A stretch of DNA of 21,884 nt from Burkholderiales bacterium. Lineage in GTDB: Bacteria; Pseudomonadota; Gammaproteobacteria; Burkholderiales; CAIKXV01. A model generated the notes under the pieces. The model had not been told where the DNA came from. It did not search any database and saw only the letters and a program-made list of their open reading frames with translations. The translations under genes and the position numbers were made by a program. The stretch is from contig JAIENF010000022.1 of assembly GCA_019751575.1 (NCBI GenBank), positions 1 to 21,884 of the forward strand. The letters are read 5' to 3'. This document shows, in pieces, positions 6,210 to 14,718 of the stretch (positions are counted from its first letter, which is position 1; the number at the start of each line of letters is the position of its first letter).

Positions 6210-8741
6210 ATGCCCGCACCCGCAGCTACCGCAGCGAATGCCACCGCGACCGTCCCTCGCCCGGGCGCCGTCGCGGCGCATTCATCGGGGACGGGCGGAT
6301 CCTCCACCCGCAGCGCGCCACCGCGCGGCTCGCAACCGGTGAAGATCGGCCGCTTCGAGGTGAGCCGCGTGCTGGGCCGTGGCATGCAGTCGATCGTCTA
6401 CCTGGCCACCGACCCGATGCTCGAGCGCGAGGTCGCGATCAAGGCGCTGCCGAACACCGCCGCCGCCGATGCGCGCCAGCTGCTGGCCGAGGCACGCATC
6501 GCCGGCCGCCTGCGCCATCCGCACATCGTCCCGGCATTCGACGTCGGCGAACACGAGGGGCATCCCTACCTGGTGTTCGAGTTCGTGGATGGCGACACCC
6601 TCGCCGGCTTCCTGAAGAAGAACGGCGCGGTATCGGCGCAGCGCGCGATCCCGATGATGGCGCGCATCCTGGACGCGATCGGCTATGCACACGAGCAGGG
6701 GGTGGTGCACCGCGACCTGAAGCCGGCCAACATCATGGTTGCCGAGGACGACTTCCCGCGCGTGATGGACTTCGGCATCGCGCTGCGCGCGAGCAGCCAG
6801 GCCGCACCCGACATGACGCTGGTCGGCACCCCTGCCTACATGGCGCCCGAGTACGTGAAGACCGGCGCCAGCACTGCCGGCAACGACCTGTTCGCCTGCG
6901 GCCTGCTGCTCGCGGAGATGCTCACCGGCCGGCGGGTGATCGTCGCCGCCAACGCGATCGAGGCGATCCACGCGCTGCTGAACGATCCGATCGAGATGCC
7001 GGACGCGCCGCAGCCGATCGACGAACGTCTGGCTGCCGTCGTGCGCAAGGCCATCGCCCGCGAACCGGGCGAGCGCTTCGCGTCTGCAGCGCAGATGAAG
7101 TCCGCGCTGGAGGGCTGCCTGGCAGAGTCGGATGCCTCCGCCGGCGCCGACAGCGACGCCAGGGGCAAGGCCGGCAACAGCACGCTCGAGTTCCTGCTGC
7201 GCAGGATGCGCCACCGGACGGACTTCCCCGCCCTGTCGACCGCGATCTCGGCAGTGAACAAGGCACTCGCCTCGGAAAGCGAGAACATCGCCAAGCTGGC
7301 GAACACCATCCTGCAGGACTTCGCGCTGACCAACAAGATCCTGCGGCTGGTCAATTCCGCCGGCTTCAGCGGCAGCGGCGGGCGGATCAGCACCATCTCG
7401 CGCGCGGTCCAGATACTCGGCTTCGACCAGGTGCGAAACATCGCGGTCAGCCTGATGCTGTTCGAGCACCTGCAGAACAAGGCCCAGGCGAGCGCCCTGC
7501 GCGACGAGTTCGTGAAGACGCTGTTCTCCGGCGTGCTGGCGCGCGCGGCAGCACCGAAGGCAGCGCTGCGCGACCCGGAGGAGGCGTTCGTCTGCGCGCT
7601 GTTCCACAACCTCGGCCGGCTGCTCTGCCTGTTCTATTTCCCCGAGGAGTGGGCGGAGATCCAGCGCCTGGTGGCCGAGGAACGCAAGGACGAGGCGGTG
7701 GCGGCGCAGCGCGTGCTCGGCGCGTCGTTCGAGCAGCTCGGCACCGGCACCGCCGAAGCATGGGGATTCCCGAAGAAGATCTGCTACAGCATGAAGCCGT
7801 TGCCGTCGGGGCCGATCCGCAAGGCGGCCTCGCAGGACGACGGTCTGCGGCTGGTGTCGACCTTCGCCTCCGAGGTCTCGGCCGCCGCCGGGCTGGGCGA
7901 TGGCGAGCGGGCGGCGGCGTTCGCGCGCATCGGCAGCCGCTTCAAGGGCGCCCTTCCGTTCGACGGCGACCAGATCGGCACGCTGGTCACCGACTCGCTG
8001 TCCAGCCTCAGCATCTATGCATCCGCGCTGAACCTGAACGTGTCGCAGAGCGGCTTCGGCCGCGTACTGCTCGGGCTGGGCGTGCCGGCCAGGACCGCAG
8101 GCAAGGGCGAGGCGGCCACGGGCGGCGCCGCCGGTGCAGGCGAGCCGGCTTCGATGGATACCTCCGACCTCGGCGTGCTGCACGACCCCGCCGAGTCGAC
8201 CGTCGCGCCGAACGCCTCGGCGCCGGTGGATGCCCAGGCCGAACTGTCGTCGGGCATCCAGGACCTGAGCAATGCGCTGGTGGAAGGCATGCCGATGAAC
8301 GAAGTGCTGCGCATCGTCCTGGAGACCATGTACCGCGCGATCGGCTTCCGGCGGGTACTGCTGTGCGTGCGCGACGTGAAGTCGAACACGATGAGCGGCC
8401 GCTTCGGGTTCGGCCAGGACGCAGCCGCGGTCGCGAAGCGCTTCAACTTCTCGATGCAGTTCAAGCCGGACGTGTTCTTCGCCTCGCTGACGAAGAACGC
8501 AGACATCCTGATCACCGACGTGGACGACCCGAAGATCGCCTCGCGCGTGCCCGAGTGGTATCGCGGCGCGGTCGGTGCACGCACCTTCATCGTGTTCCCG
8601 CTGGTGGTCAACGAGAAGCCGTTCGGGCTGATCTATGCGGACGCGGAAACGCCAGGACAGATCGACATCTCGCCCAACGTGCTCAAGCTGCTGCGCACGC
8701 TGCGCAACCAGGCCGTGCTGGCGATCAAGCAGGGGCGCTGA
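6210..8741 (+). CDS. Ser/Thr protein kinase-HDOD-GAF fusion signalling protein
   Basis: An 843-residue cytoplasmic protein with three domains. A Hanks-type kinase (about 48-305) follows a disordered Ala/Pro/Ser N-terminus: VAIK (Lys78), HRDLKPAN (Asp169, Asn174), DFG (187-189) and APE (212-214) are all intact, so catalysis is expected. The glycine loop is GRGMQS, with the last glycine of GxGxxG replaced by Ser61. An HDOD domain (about 325-540) carries the typical FHNLGRLL stretch near 465; HDOD is an HD-like output domain without the full phosphohydrolase residues. A GAF domain (about 680-840) ends in the FPLVVNEKPFGLIYAD-type strand and may bind a small ligand. A Gly/Ala linker separates HDOD and GAF. 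No transmembrane segment is seen, unlike PknB-type receptors. The start ATG lacks a clear ribosome site. It is 95 bp downstream of the aas-like gene and possibly independently transcribed. Confidence 0.92.
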   Translation: MPAPAATAANATATVPRPGAVAAHSSGTGGSSTRSAPPRGSQPVKIGRFEVSRVLGRGMQSIVYLATDPMLEREVAIKALPNTAAADARQLLAEARIAGRLRHPHIVPAFDVGEHEGHPYLVFEFVDGDTLAGFLKKNGAVSAQRAIPMMARILDAIGYAHEQGVVHRDLKPANIMVAEDDFPRVMDFGIALRASSQAAPDMTLVGTPAYMAPEYVKTGASTAGNDLFACGLLLAEMLTGRRVIVAANAIEAIHALLNDPIEMPDAPQPIDERLAAVVRKAIAREPGERFASAAQMKSALEGCLAESDASAGADSDARGKAGNSTLEFLLRRMRHRTDFPALSTAISAVNKALASESENIAKLANTILQDFALTNKILRLVNSAGFSGSGGRISTISRAVQILGFDQVRNIAVSLMLFEHLQNKAQASALRDEFVKTLFSGVLARAAAPKAALRDPEEAFVCALFHNLGRLLCLFYFPEEWAEIQRLVAEERKDEAVAAQRVLGASFEQLGTGTAEAWGFPKKICYSMKPLPSGPIRKAASQDDGLRLVSTFASEVSAAAGLGDGERAAAFARIGSRFKGALPFDGDQIGTLVTDSLSSLSIYASALNLNVSQSGFGRVLLGLGVPARTAGKGEAATGGAAGAGEPASMDTSDLGVLHDPAESTVAPNASAPVDAQAELSSGIQDLSNALVEGMPMNEVLRIVLETMYRAIGFRRVLLCVRDVKSNTMSGRFGFGQDAAAVAKRFNFSMQFKPDVFFASLTKNADILITDVDDPKIASRVPEWYRGAVGARTFIVFPLVVNEKPFGLIYADAETPGQIDISPNVLKLLRTLRNQAVLAIKQGR

Positions 8742-8749
8742 CGCCGCAC

Positions 8750-8767
8750 GCTCGCCAGCGGGCGAGC
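8750..8767. terminator. Hairpin between convergent genes (weak terminator candidate)
   Basis: GCTCGCC-AGCG-GGCGAGC forms a perfect 7-bp GC-rich stem with a 4-nt loop. It lies in the 34-bp gap between the stop codon of the kinase-HDOD-GAF gene (plus) and that of yqjK (minus). There is no U-tract on either strand, so intrinsic termination would be poor. It may instead protect mRNA 3' ends. Confidence 0.35.
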
Positions 8768-8775
8768 CAGGCCGG

Positions 8776-9126
8776 TCAACGGCGCCCGCGCAGGCCGCGA
8801 TAGATGTCGAGCATCCGTGGCAGCAGTGCCCAGGCGACCCGAGTCCGCGGTGCCCGCAGCGCGCGCCACGCAGCCCACAGCCGCAGCCCCCCCTGGGCAA
8901 GGGACGCCGCATTGCGCGGTCGCACCAGCACGAACGCCACCAGCGCCGCGACGCCGGCAGCCGGGTTGAGCTTCAGCCAGCGCACGCCACCGAGCGCGCG
9001 ATCGGCGATGCGGATCGGCGTCTCGAGCCCGCGCACGCTGGCGGCAATGGTCGAGCGCTGGCCGTCGGCGCGTACGCGCAACCGCTCGCGCCGCACGGCC
9101 AGCGCAAGCAGCCGGTTGCCGATCAT
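8776..9126 (-). CDS. yqjK: YqjK-like protein
   Basis: A 116-residue basic protein beginning MIGNRLLALAVRRERLRVRA. The family call rests on size, basic N-terminal half, a short hydrophobic patch (AAGVAALVAFVLV, about 63-75) and position as the last gene after yqjD and yqjE, the order seen in proteobacteria. Similarity by eye is modest because YqjK is a small, poorly conserved protein of unknown function. Its ATG overlaps the yqjE stop codon in an ATGA tetranucleotide (9126-9123), so translation is almost certainly coupled. Confidence 0.75.
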   Translation of the reverse strand: MIGNRLLALAVRRERLRVRADGQRSTIAASVRGLETPIRIADRALGGVRWLKLNPAAGVAALVAFVLVRPRNAASLAQGGLRLWAAWRALRAPRTRVAWALLPRMLDIYRGLRGRR

Positions 9127-9578
9127 CGCGGCGCCGCCGGATCCGTGCCGCTGCCCGTGGCCCGTCCTCTGCCCAATGCCTCGCGGTCGCGCGCGAGGGT
9201 GTCGAGGGTCGCCGCGAACAGGCCTGGCGCCGAACGCGCATGGCTCCGTGCGACCAGCGCACAGCCCGCGCTGGCCAGCAGGAAGAACGCGCTCAACAAC
9301 CCGACGGCGAGGGTCGGACTGCGATCCCAGAAGGCCACGATGATGAGCAGCGCGAGCAGGACCGTGCCGACGAACAGGCAGAACAGCGCGCCCACGCCGA
9401 ACGCGACGATCGCAGCCAACCGCCATCCGGCTTCCTGCGCATCGGCGGACAGCAGTTCGAGCCGCGTCTGGAGCGCGGCGACCGACGCGCCGACAAGGTC
9501 GCGGACCGACTGGACGAGGCCGGGAGACGTGCCTGCCCCCGGCGCGCCCTCGCCGCCCCTGCCTTCGGTATCGGACAC
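9123..9578 (-). CDS. yqjE: YqjE-like holin-superfamily membrane protein
   Basis: About 151 residues from GTG at 9578. An amphipathic stretch (SVRDLVGASVAALQTRLELL) is followed by two strong transmembrane segments, about residues 54-80 (LAAIVAFGVGALFCLFVGTV region) and 86-108 (LAVGLLSAFFLLASAG region). This two-helix layout is the YqjE / phage-holin-III-like family (DUF1469-type), an inner-membrane protein of unknown function. The frame is open to 9689, which would overlap yqjD. I chose the GTG since the upstream residues are arginine-rich shadow sequence, but the ribosome site is weak and the start is uncertain. The gene lies 44 nt after yqjD and overlaps yqjK by 4 nt. Confidence 0.82.
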   Translation of the reverse strand: MSDTEGRGGEGAPGAGTSPGLVQSVRDLVGASVAALQTRLELLSADAQEAGWRLAAIVAFGVGALFCLFVGTVLLALLIIVAFWDRSPTLAVGLLSAFFLLASAGCALVARSHARSAPGLFAATLDTLARDREALGRGRATGSGTDPAAPR

Positions 9579-9622
9579 GAAGCGCGAACGTCCGTGGTTC
9601 GATGCGTCGGCGCGCGCGCCCG

Positions 9623-9925
9623 TCAGCGGCGGGCGATCAGCAGCCCGATGATCATGCCGACGGCGGCACCGATGCCGACCGCCGTCCAAGGCTTGTCGTG
9701 CACGAAGTCATCCGTTGCACGCGCGGCCTGCTTGGTCTTGTCCACCACCAGGGCTTCGGCATCGCGCAGTGCGAGGCGGGCCGAGCGCAGGGAGTCTTCC
9801 GCCTTCGCACGGACCTCGCCGAGCCTTTCCCCGGCCTGGCCTGCAGTGGCCTTCACCAGCGCCTCGGCATCGGAAACAACGGTCTTGAGGTCAACGATCA
9901 GCTTGTCGCGGTTCACGTCGTTCAT
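9623..9925 (-). CDS. yqjD: YqjD/ElaB-family (DUF883) ribosome-associated membrane protein
   Basis: A 100-residue protein of the YqjD/ElaB/YgaM family (E. coli YqjD has 101). Residues 1-75 are a charged helical region (LKTVVSDAEALVKATAGQ, then AEDSLRSARLALRDAEALV), and the C-terminus is the hallmark membrane anchor after HDKPW: GIGAAVGMIIGLLIARR. In E. coli, YqjD anchors ribosomes to the inner membrane in stationary phase under RpoS control; whether that holds here is inference. ATG 9925 is preceded by GGAG at 6-7 nt, which decides against the upstream in-frame ATG at 9958. It is the first gene of the yqjD-yqjE-yqjK operon. Confidence 0.92.
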   Translation of the reverse strand: MNDVNRDKLIVDLKTVVSDAEALVKATAGQAGERLGEVRAKAEDSLRSARLALRDAEALVVDKTKQAARATDDFVHDKPWTAVGIGAAVGMIIGLLIARR

Positions 9926-10024
9926 TGGAGTCTCCGCCTCGTTGAGTCGAGTCGTCATGTGGGATTGCAGGCTACCGCAAATGCAAGCCGCGGTGCAAAC
10001 GCATGGAGGGCGTTCGACCCCGCC

Positions 10025-10963
10025 TCAGGAAATTACCTGGTAGTACAGGTTCTGCGGATGGTTGGCCTGCGCGAAGAAGAACCAGCGCTCGGCCAGCAGC
10101 CCGACATACTGCACCCCGAAGGCGAGTGCCAGCAACGCCGCGGCGCCGCTGGTGGCCCCCAGCCAGAGCAACAGTGCCGGCAGCGGGAAGGCGAGCAGCA
10201 GGAACACCCACTTCACCGAGCGCAGGAAGCCGCGCGTGCGGCCGTGGGAGAACTCGCGCGTGTTGAACGATCCGCCCATTGCGCCCTGGGACTTCTGCTG
10301 CACCTTCGGATGCTTGACGCCGATCGCGGACTGCACCGTCGACTTCGGTCGCAACCGGGCGTTGCGCGCGAGCATCGCGGCACGCACGACCAGCGCCGCC
10401 GTGGTGAGGCCGATCGCCCATACCGCCAGCGCCTCGGTGTAGGTCGGTGCCAGCAGCGCGGCCAGCAGCGTGGCGAAGGTGGACCCGGAGGCACACCCGA
10501 GCAGGAAGTAGTTGACCAGCGTCAGCGGCGATGCCCACTCCTGCAGGAAGCGCAGGCAGGCATAGATCATCCCGGTGCAGACGAACAGCGCGATGCAGCA
10601 CACGAACGCGACCAGGCCCAGCGGGATCGACCAGACCGATCCGGTTGCGTAGGTGAAGCCGTAGGCCGCCACGCTGGCGAGGAAGGCCGGCAGCACGATC
10701 ACCTCGCGCGACAGCCACGAGGTGCGCCACATCGCCGCCGCGCGCCAGGCGCGCTCCGGGCGGCCGAGATGCCAGAACGACGCCAGCAGGCCGAGCACGC
10801 AGAACACGACGGACATCGCGCAACCGGCGATGACGAACGACGGCATCGGCAGTTCTGCCAGCCCCAGGTGCGAAACGAGGTCGACCGCGAACACCGCCAG
10901 GAACAGGCCCTGCGCGACGCCGATCAGCGTGGTGAGGAAGATCAGGGAGAACGCGGGATGCAT
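10025..10963 (-). CDS. soeC: Molybdoenzyme membrane anchor subunit, SoeC-like (DmsC/NrfD superfamily)
   Basis: A 312-residue polytopic protein starting MHPAFSLIFLTTLIGVAQGL, with about eight hydrophobic segments, the last two near residues 245-285. It belongs to the DmsC-type anchor family that accepts or delivers quinone electrons for membrane-bound molybdoenzymes. The conserved FWHLGRPERAWRA block after the second helix is typical of the family. In SoeABC this subunit passes electrons from sulfite oxidation to the quinone pool. The ATG is one base after the ferredoxin-subunit stop (TGACATG), with GGAGGG 7-8 nt upstream. The soe assignment comes from the gene order A-B-C and the partner subunits; DMSO or polysulfide reductase anchors are the alternatives. 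Confidence 0.85.
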   Translation of the reverse strand: MHPAFSLIFLTTLIGVAQGLFLAVFAVDLVSHLGLAELPMPSFVIAGCAMSVVFCVLGLLASFWHLGRPERAWRAAAMWRTSWLSREVIVLPAFLASVAAYGFTYATGSVWSIPLGLVAFVCCIALFVCTGMIYACLRFLQEWASPLTLVNYFLLGCASGSTFATLLAALLAPTYTEALAVWAIGLTTAALVVRAAMLARNARLRPKSTVQSAIGVKHPKVQQKSQGAMGGSFNTREFSHGRTRGFLRSVKWVFLLLAFPLPALLLWLGATSGAAALLALAFGVQYVGLLAERWFFFAQANHPQNLYYQVIS

Positions 10964-10964
10964 G

Positions 10965-11726
10965 TCAGCGCCCTCCCCCGGCCGGCGCCGACCCAGGCTC
11001 GGCGGCGGCCTGCGCCTCGGCGATCAGCGCCGCCAGCGTGCCGGGGATGCGGCCGTCCACGTTCAGCGGCGAATCGATCCGGCTGACCTGGTCGGCATCG
11101 ACCGGCACCGTGCCCTTGCGCCGCGGCAGGTAGTGGTTGGCCGGCTCGGTGCCCCACTCGGGCATCAGCGCATAGCCGCCGCGCTCGCGGATCGCGACCG
11201 ACACTTCCGAATCCGGGTCATGGATGTCTCCATAGAGGCGGGCACTGGTCGGGCAGGCCACCACGCAGGCGGGCTTGCGCTGCGCCTCCGGGATGGACTG
11301 GTCGTAGATGCGATCGACGCACAGCGTGCACTTCTTCATCACCTGCTGCTTTTCGTCGATCTCGCGCGCACCGTACGGACAGGCCCATGCGCAGTACTTG
11401 CAGCCGATGCACTTGTCGTAGTCGACCAGCACGATGCCGTCTTCCTTGCGCTTGTACGAAGCGCCGGTCGGGCATACCGGCACGCACGGCGGATCCTCGC
11501 AATGCAGGCAGGACTTCGGGAAGTGGACCGTCTCGGTGCACGGGAACTCGCCGACCTCGTAGGTCTGCACCCGGTTGAAGAAGGTGCCGGTCGGGTCCTT
11601 GTCGTACGGGTTCTCGTCGCTGAGGAAGCCGGCGACGCCCGAGGTGTTCCACTCCTTGCAGCTGGTGACGCAGGCGTGGCAGCCGACGCAGACGTTCAGG
11701 TCGATGACCAATGCAAGCTGGGTCAA
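10965..11726 (-). CDS. soeB: Four-cluster 4Fe-4S ferredoxin subunit, SoeB-like
   Basis: A 253-residue iron-sulfur subunit of the DmsB/PsrB/SoeB type. Four Cys clusters are visible: CVGCHACVTSC near residue 13, CLHCEDPPCVPVCPTGA near 73, CIGCKYCAWACPYGA near 106, and CTLCVDR with CVVACPTSA near 138-165. The cluster wiring carries electrons from the molybdenum subunit to the membrane anchor. The start is TTG at 11726-11724: it overlaps the upstream stop as TTGA and is preceded by GGGAG at 7 nt, and residues 2-12 (TQLALVIDLNV) are the conserved family N-terminus, so no ATG is skipped by error. The short Ala/Gly/Pro-rich C-terminal tail is unremarkable. Confidence 0.93.
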   Translation of the reverse strand: MTQLALVIDLNVCVGCHACVTSCKEWNTSGVAGFLSDENPYDKDPTGTFFNRVQTYEVGEFPCTETVHFPKSCLHCEDPPCVPVCPTGASYKRKEDGIVLVDYDKCIGCKYCAWACPYGAREIDEKQQVMKKCTLCVDRIYDQSIPEAQRKPACVVACPTSARLYGDIHDPDSEVSVAIRERGGYALMPEWGTEPANHYLPRRKGTVPVDADQVSRIDSPLNVDGRIPGTLAALIAEAQAAAEPGSAPAGGGR

Positions 11727-14707
11727 CGCGATTCTCCCTTCTTCAGTTCACGGCTCACCGCCGACATCTCGGTGGCGAGGCCCTTGCCGGCGAAGAACGC
11801 CTGCCAGCCACGTCGGGTCGGCGCGGTGCCGGGCATCGCGGGCATCGCTTCGAACTGCGGGAAGCTTTCCTTCGCCTCGCCCGGGTCCGCCTTGCTGATG
11901 CGCACCCGCACGTCGTACCAGCCGGCCTGCCCGGTGATCGGGTCGGAGTTCGACAGGCGCGCGCCGGACGCATCGGCCGGCAGTTCTTCCGAGATCAGGT
12001 GGTTCAGCAGGAAGCCCTTCTGCGACTCGTTGGCCTCGGGACCGAGGTTCCAGGCGCCCTTGGACTTGCCGATCGCGTTCCAGGTCCATACCGTGCCCGG
12101 CTCGACCGCCTCGGTGTAGCGGCACAGGCAGCGCACCCGGCCATGCATCGACTCGACCCAGATCCAGTCGTCGTCGGCGATGCCGGCCGCCTTCGCGGTG
12201 GCCGGGTTGACCATCAGGTAGTTGTGCGCATGGATCTGCCGCAGCCAGGCGTTCTGCGAGTCCCACGAGTGGTACATCGCCATCGGACGCTGGGTGACGG
12301 CATTGAGCGGGTAACGTTCCCGGTCGGTCGCCTGCGCCTCGAGCGGCGGGTACCAGAACGGCAGCGGATCGAAGTAGGTCTCGACCCGCTCGCGCAGCGC
12401 CTCGGGCGGCCGGCGCGTACTGGTGCCCTTGCCCTGCGCGGCGAGACGGAACTTCTGCAGCACTTCGCAGTAGAGCTGGATCACCACCGGGTCGGGATGC
12501 ATGCGCAGCTTGTTCTTCACCGCCCAGTCGTTGTAGCCCTGGTTCCAGTTGCGCATGTACTGGTGTTCCGGCGGCATCGCGTAGTGGAACACGCAGTTGT
12601 TCTTCGCATACATTTCCCACTGGTCCGGGTTCGGCTCGCCGACCAGGGCCTTGTCGCCGTTCACGCCGCGATAGCCGGCGAGGAAACCGACGCCGGAATC
12701 GGGCGCGGTCTGGAAGTTGACCACGAAGTCCTTGTAGTCCTTGAACTTGCGCGAACCATCGGCCGCCGTGAACGCAGGGAACTTCAGGCGCGAGGCGAGT
12801 TCGACCACCACGTCCTGGAACGGCTTGCAGTCACCCTTCGGCGGCACCACCGGCACGCGCACCGAATCGCACGGACCGTCGAACTCGGAGATCGGCCGGT
12901 CGAGCAGCGACATCGCGTCGTAGCGCTCGAGGTAGGTGGTGTCGGGCAGCACCAGGTCGGCATACGCGCACATCTCGGACTGGAACGCGTCGCAGACGAT
13001 GATGAACGGGATCCTGTACTGCCCGTCCTCATGCTTGTCGTTGAGCATCTTCCGCACTTCGGAGGTGTTCATCGACGAGTTCCAGGCCATGTTGGCCATG
13101 AACATCAGCAGCGTGTCGATGCGGTACGGGTCACCGCGCCAGGCATTGGTGATCACGTTGTGCATCATCCCGTGCACCGCCAGCGGATGCTCCCAGGAGA
13201 ACGCCTTGTCGATGCGCACCGGCTTGCCCTCGGCATCGATGAACAGGTCGTCCGGGCCGGCCGGGAAGCCGAGCGGCGCACCGCCCAGCGGCGTGTCGGG
13301 CTTCACCATGTCGGGCGAGTTGGGCACGCGCGCGATCACCGGCGGCGTGCCACGCGGGTACGGCGCCTTGTGCCGGAAGCCGCCCGGACGGTCGATGGTG
13401 CCGAGCAGCGTCATCAGGATCGACAGCGCGCGGATGGTCTGGAAGCCGTTCGAGTGCGCGGCCAGCCCGCGCATCGCATGGAAGGCCACCGGGTTGCCGG
13501 TGACGCGGTCATGCTTCACGCCCCAGGAGTCGGTCCAGGCGATCGGCAGCTCGATCTTGTGGTCGCGCGCCATCACGCCCAGCTCGGTCGCCAGCCGGCG
13601 GATGGTCCCGGCCGGGATGCCGGTGATGCCTTCGGCCCATTCCGGGGTGTTCTCGACCAGGCGCTCGGCCAGCAGCTGGAACGCGGGCTTCACCGGCGTT
13701 CCGTCGTGCAGCCTGAAGCTGCCGAACAGCTGCGGATCGCTGTCGCCCGTATGGTTCACCACCGGCTTGCCGGTATGCCGGTCCCACCAGAGCTGGTTGT
13801 GCTGGCGGAACGGGTTCATGTGGGCCAGCCCCTCGCCGCCCACCGTCATGCCGTGCGAATCGCTCGCCGGATCGATGTTCACCAGGTAACCGGCGTTGGA
13901 ATAGCGCGCGACGAAGTCGCGGTCGTAAAGCCCGAGCCGGATCAGCTCATGGCACAGCGCGAGCATCAGCGCACCATCGGTGCCCGGCCGGATCGGGATC
14001 CACTCGTCGGCGATCGCCGAATAGCCGGTGCGCACCGGATTGACCGAGATGAACTTGCCGCCGTCGCGCTTGAACTTCGACAGCGCCATCTTCAGCGGGT
14101 TCGAATGATGGTCCTCGGCGGTGCCGATCATCACGAACAGCTTCGCCCGGTCGAGGTCCGGCCCGCCGAACTCCCAGAACGAACCGCCGATCGTGTAGAT
14201 CATGCCGGCGGCCATGTTCACCGAGCAGAAGCCGCCGTGCGCCGCATAGTTCGGCGTGCCGAACTGCCGCGCGAACAGGCCGGTCAGGGCCTGCATCTGG
14301 TCGCGGCCGGTGAACAGCGCGAACTGCTTCGGGTCGGTGGAGCGGATCTTCGCCAGCCGCTCGGTCATCAGGTCCAGCGCCCGGTCCCAGGAGATCACCT
14401 CGAACTCGGCGGCGCCCCGCTCCGAACCGGCCTTGCGCAGCAGCGGCTTCGTCAGCCGGGCCGGCGAGTACTGCTTCATGATGCCCGAGGCACCCTTGGC
14501 ACAGATCACGCCCTTGTTCAGCGGATGGTCGGGGTTGCCCTCGATGTAGCGCACTTCGTCGTTGCGCAGGGTCACCCGGATGCCGCAGCGGCATGCACAC
14601 ATGTAGCAGGTGGTGTTCTTCTGCTCGATCTTCGCGCCCGCCTCGCCCGCGCGCTCGGCGGGGCGATCGGACTGCAGGCGCAGCGGAGGCATTACCGGGG
14701 TATCCAT
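11723..14707 (-). CDS. soeA: Molybdopterin oxidoreductase catalytic subunit, SoeA-like sulfite dehydrogenase
   Basis: A 994-residue DMSO-reductase-superfamily catalytic subunit. Near the N-terminus, Cys34-x2-Cys37-x3-Cys41 and Cys69 (GVICAKG) bind a 4Fe-4S cluster. The body contains the molybdopterin domains (EVISWDRALDLMTERLAKI, IPIRPGTDGALMLALCHEL, RPGGFRHKA, QSEMCAYADLVLPDTTYLER), and the C-terminal barrel starts near NYLMVNPATAKAAGI. Cys161 (GGFCSVN) is my candidate molybdenum ligand. There is no twin-arginine signal, so the enzyme should face the cytoplasm, which separates SoeABC from periplasmic DMSO/polysulfide reductases. SoeABC oxidises sulfite to sulfate and reduces quinone. ATG 14707 has GGAG at 5 nt; the upstream open frame to 14971 is not coding. 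The soe identity is inferred from architecture and remembered similarity of the B subunit. Confidence 0.85.
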   Translation of the reverse strand: MDTPVMPPLRLQSDRPAERAGEAGAKIEQKNTTCYMCACRCGIRVTLRNDEVRYIEGNPDHPLNKGVICAKGASGIMKQYSPARLTKPLLRKAGSERGAAEFEVISWDRALDLMTERLAKIRSTDPKQFALFTGRDQMQALTGLFARQFGTPNYAAHGGFCSVNMAAGMIYTIGGSFWEFGGPDLDRAKLFVMIGTAEDHHSNPLKMALSKFKRDGGKFISVNPVRTGYSAIADEWIPIRPGTDGALMLALCHELIRLGLYDRDFVARYSNAGYLVNIDPASDSHGMTVGGEGLAHMNPFRQHNQLWWDRHTGKPVVNHTGDSDPQLFGSFRLHDGTPVKPAFQLLAERLVENTPEWAEGITGIPAGTIRRLATELGVMARDHKIELPIAWTDSWGVKHDRVTGNPVAFHAMRGLAAHSNGFQTIRALSILMTLLGTIDRPGGFRHKAPYPRGTPPVIARVPNSPDMVKPDTPLGGAPLGFPAGPDDLFIDAEGKPVRIDKAFSWEHPLAVHGMMHNVITNAWRGDPYRIDTLLMFMANMAWNSSMNTSEVRKMLNDKHEDGQYRIPFIIVCDAFQSEMCAYADLVLPDTTYLERYDAMSLLDRPISEFDGPCDSVRVPVVPPKGDCKPFQDVVVELASRLKFPAFTAADGSRKFKDYKDFVVNFQTAPDSGVGFLAGYRGVNGDKALVGEPNPDQWEMYAKNNCVFHYAMPPEHQYMRNWNQGYNDWAVKNKLRMHPDPVVIQLYCEVLQKFRLAAQGKGTSTRRPPEALRERVETYFDPLPFWYPPLEAQATDRERYPLNAVTQRPMAMYHSWDSQNAWLRQIHAHNYLMVNPATAKAAGIADDDWIWVESMHGRVRCLCRYTEAVEPGTVWTWNAIGKSKGAWNLGPEANESQKGFLLNHLISEELPADASGARLSNSDPITGQAGWYDVRVRISKADPGEAKESFPQFEAMPAMPGTAPTRRGWQAFFAGKGLATEMSAVSRELKKGESR

Positions 14708-14718
14708 CGAGGCTCCGT

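Noticed and set aside
6282..8912. An 876-codon minus-strand frame opposite the kinase-HDOD-GAF gene
   Set aside because: It consists of His/Arg/Gln-rich antisense sequence without motifs, while the opposite strand encodes intact kinase, HDOD and GAF domains.
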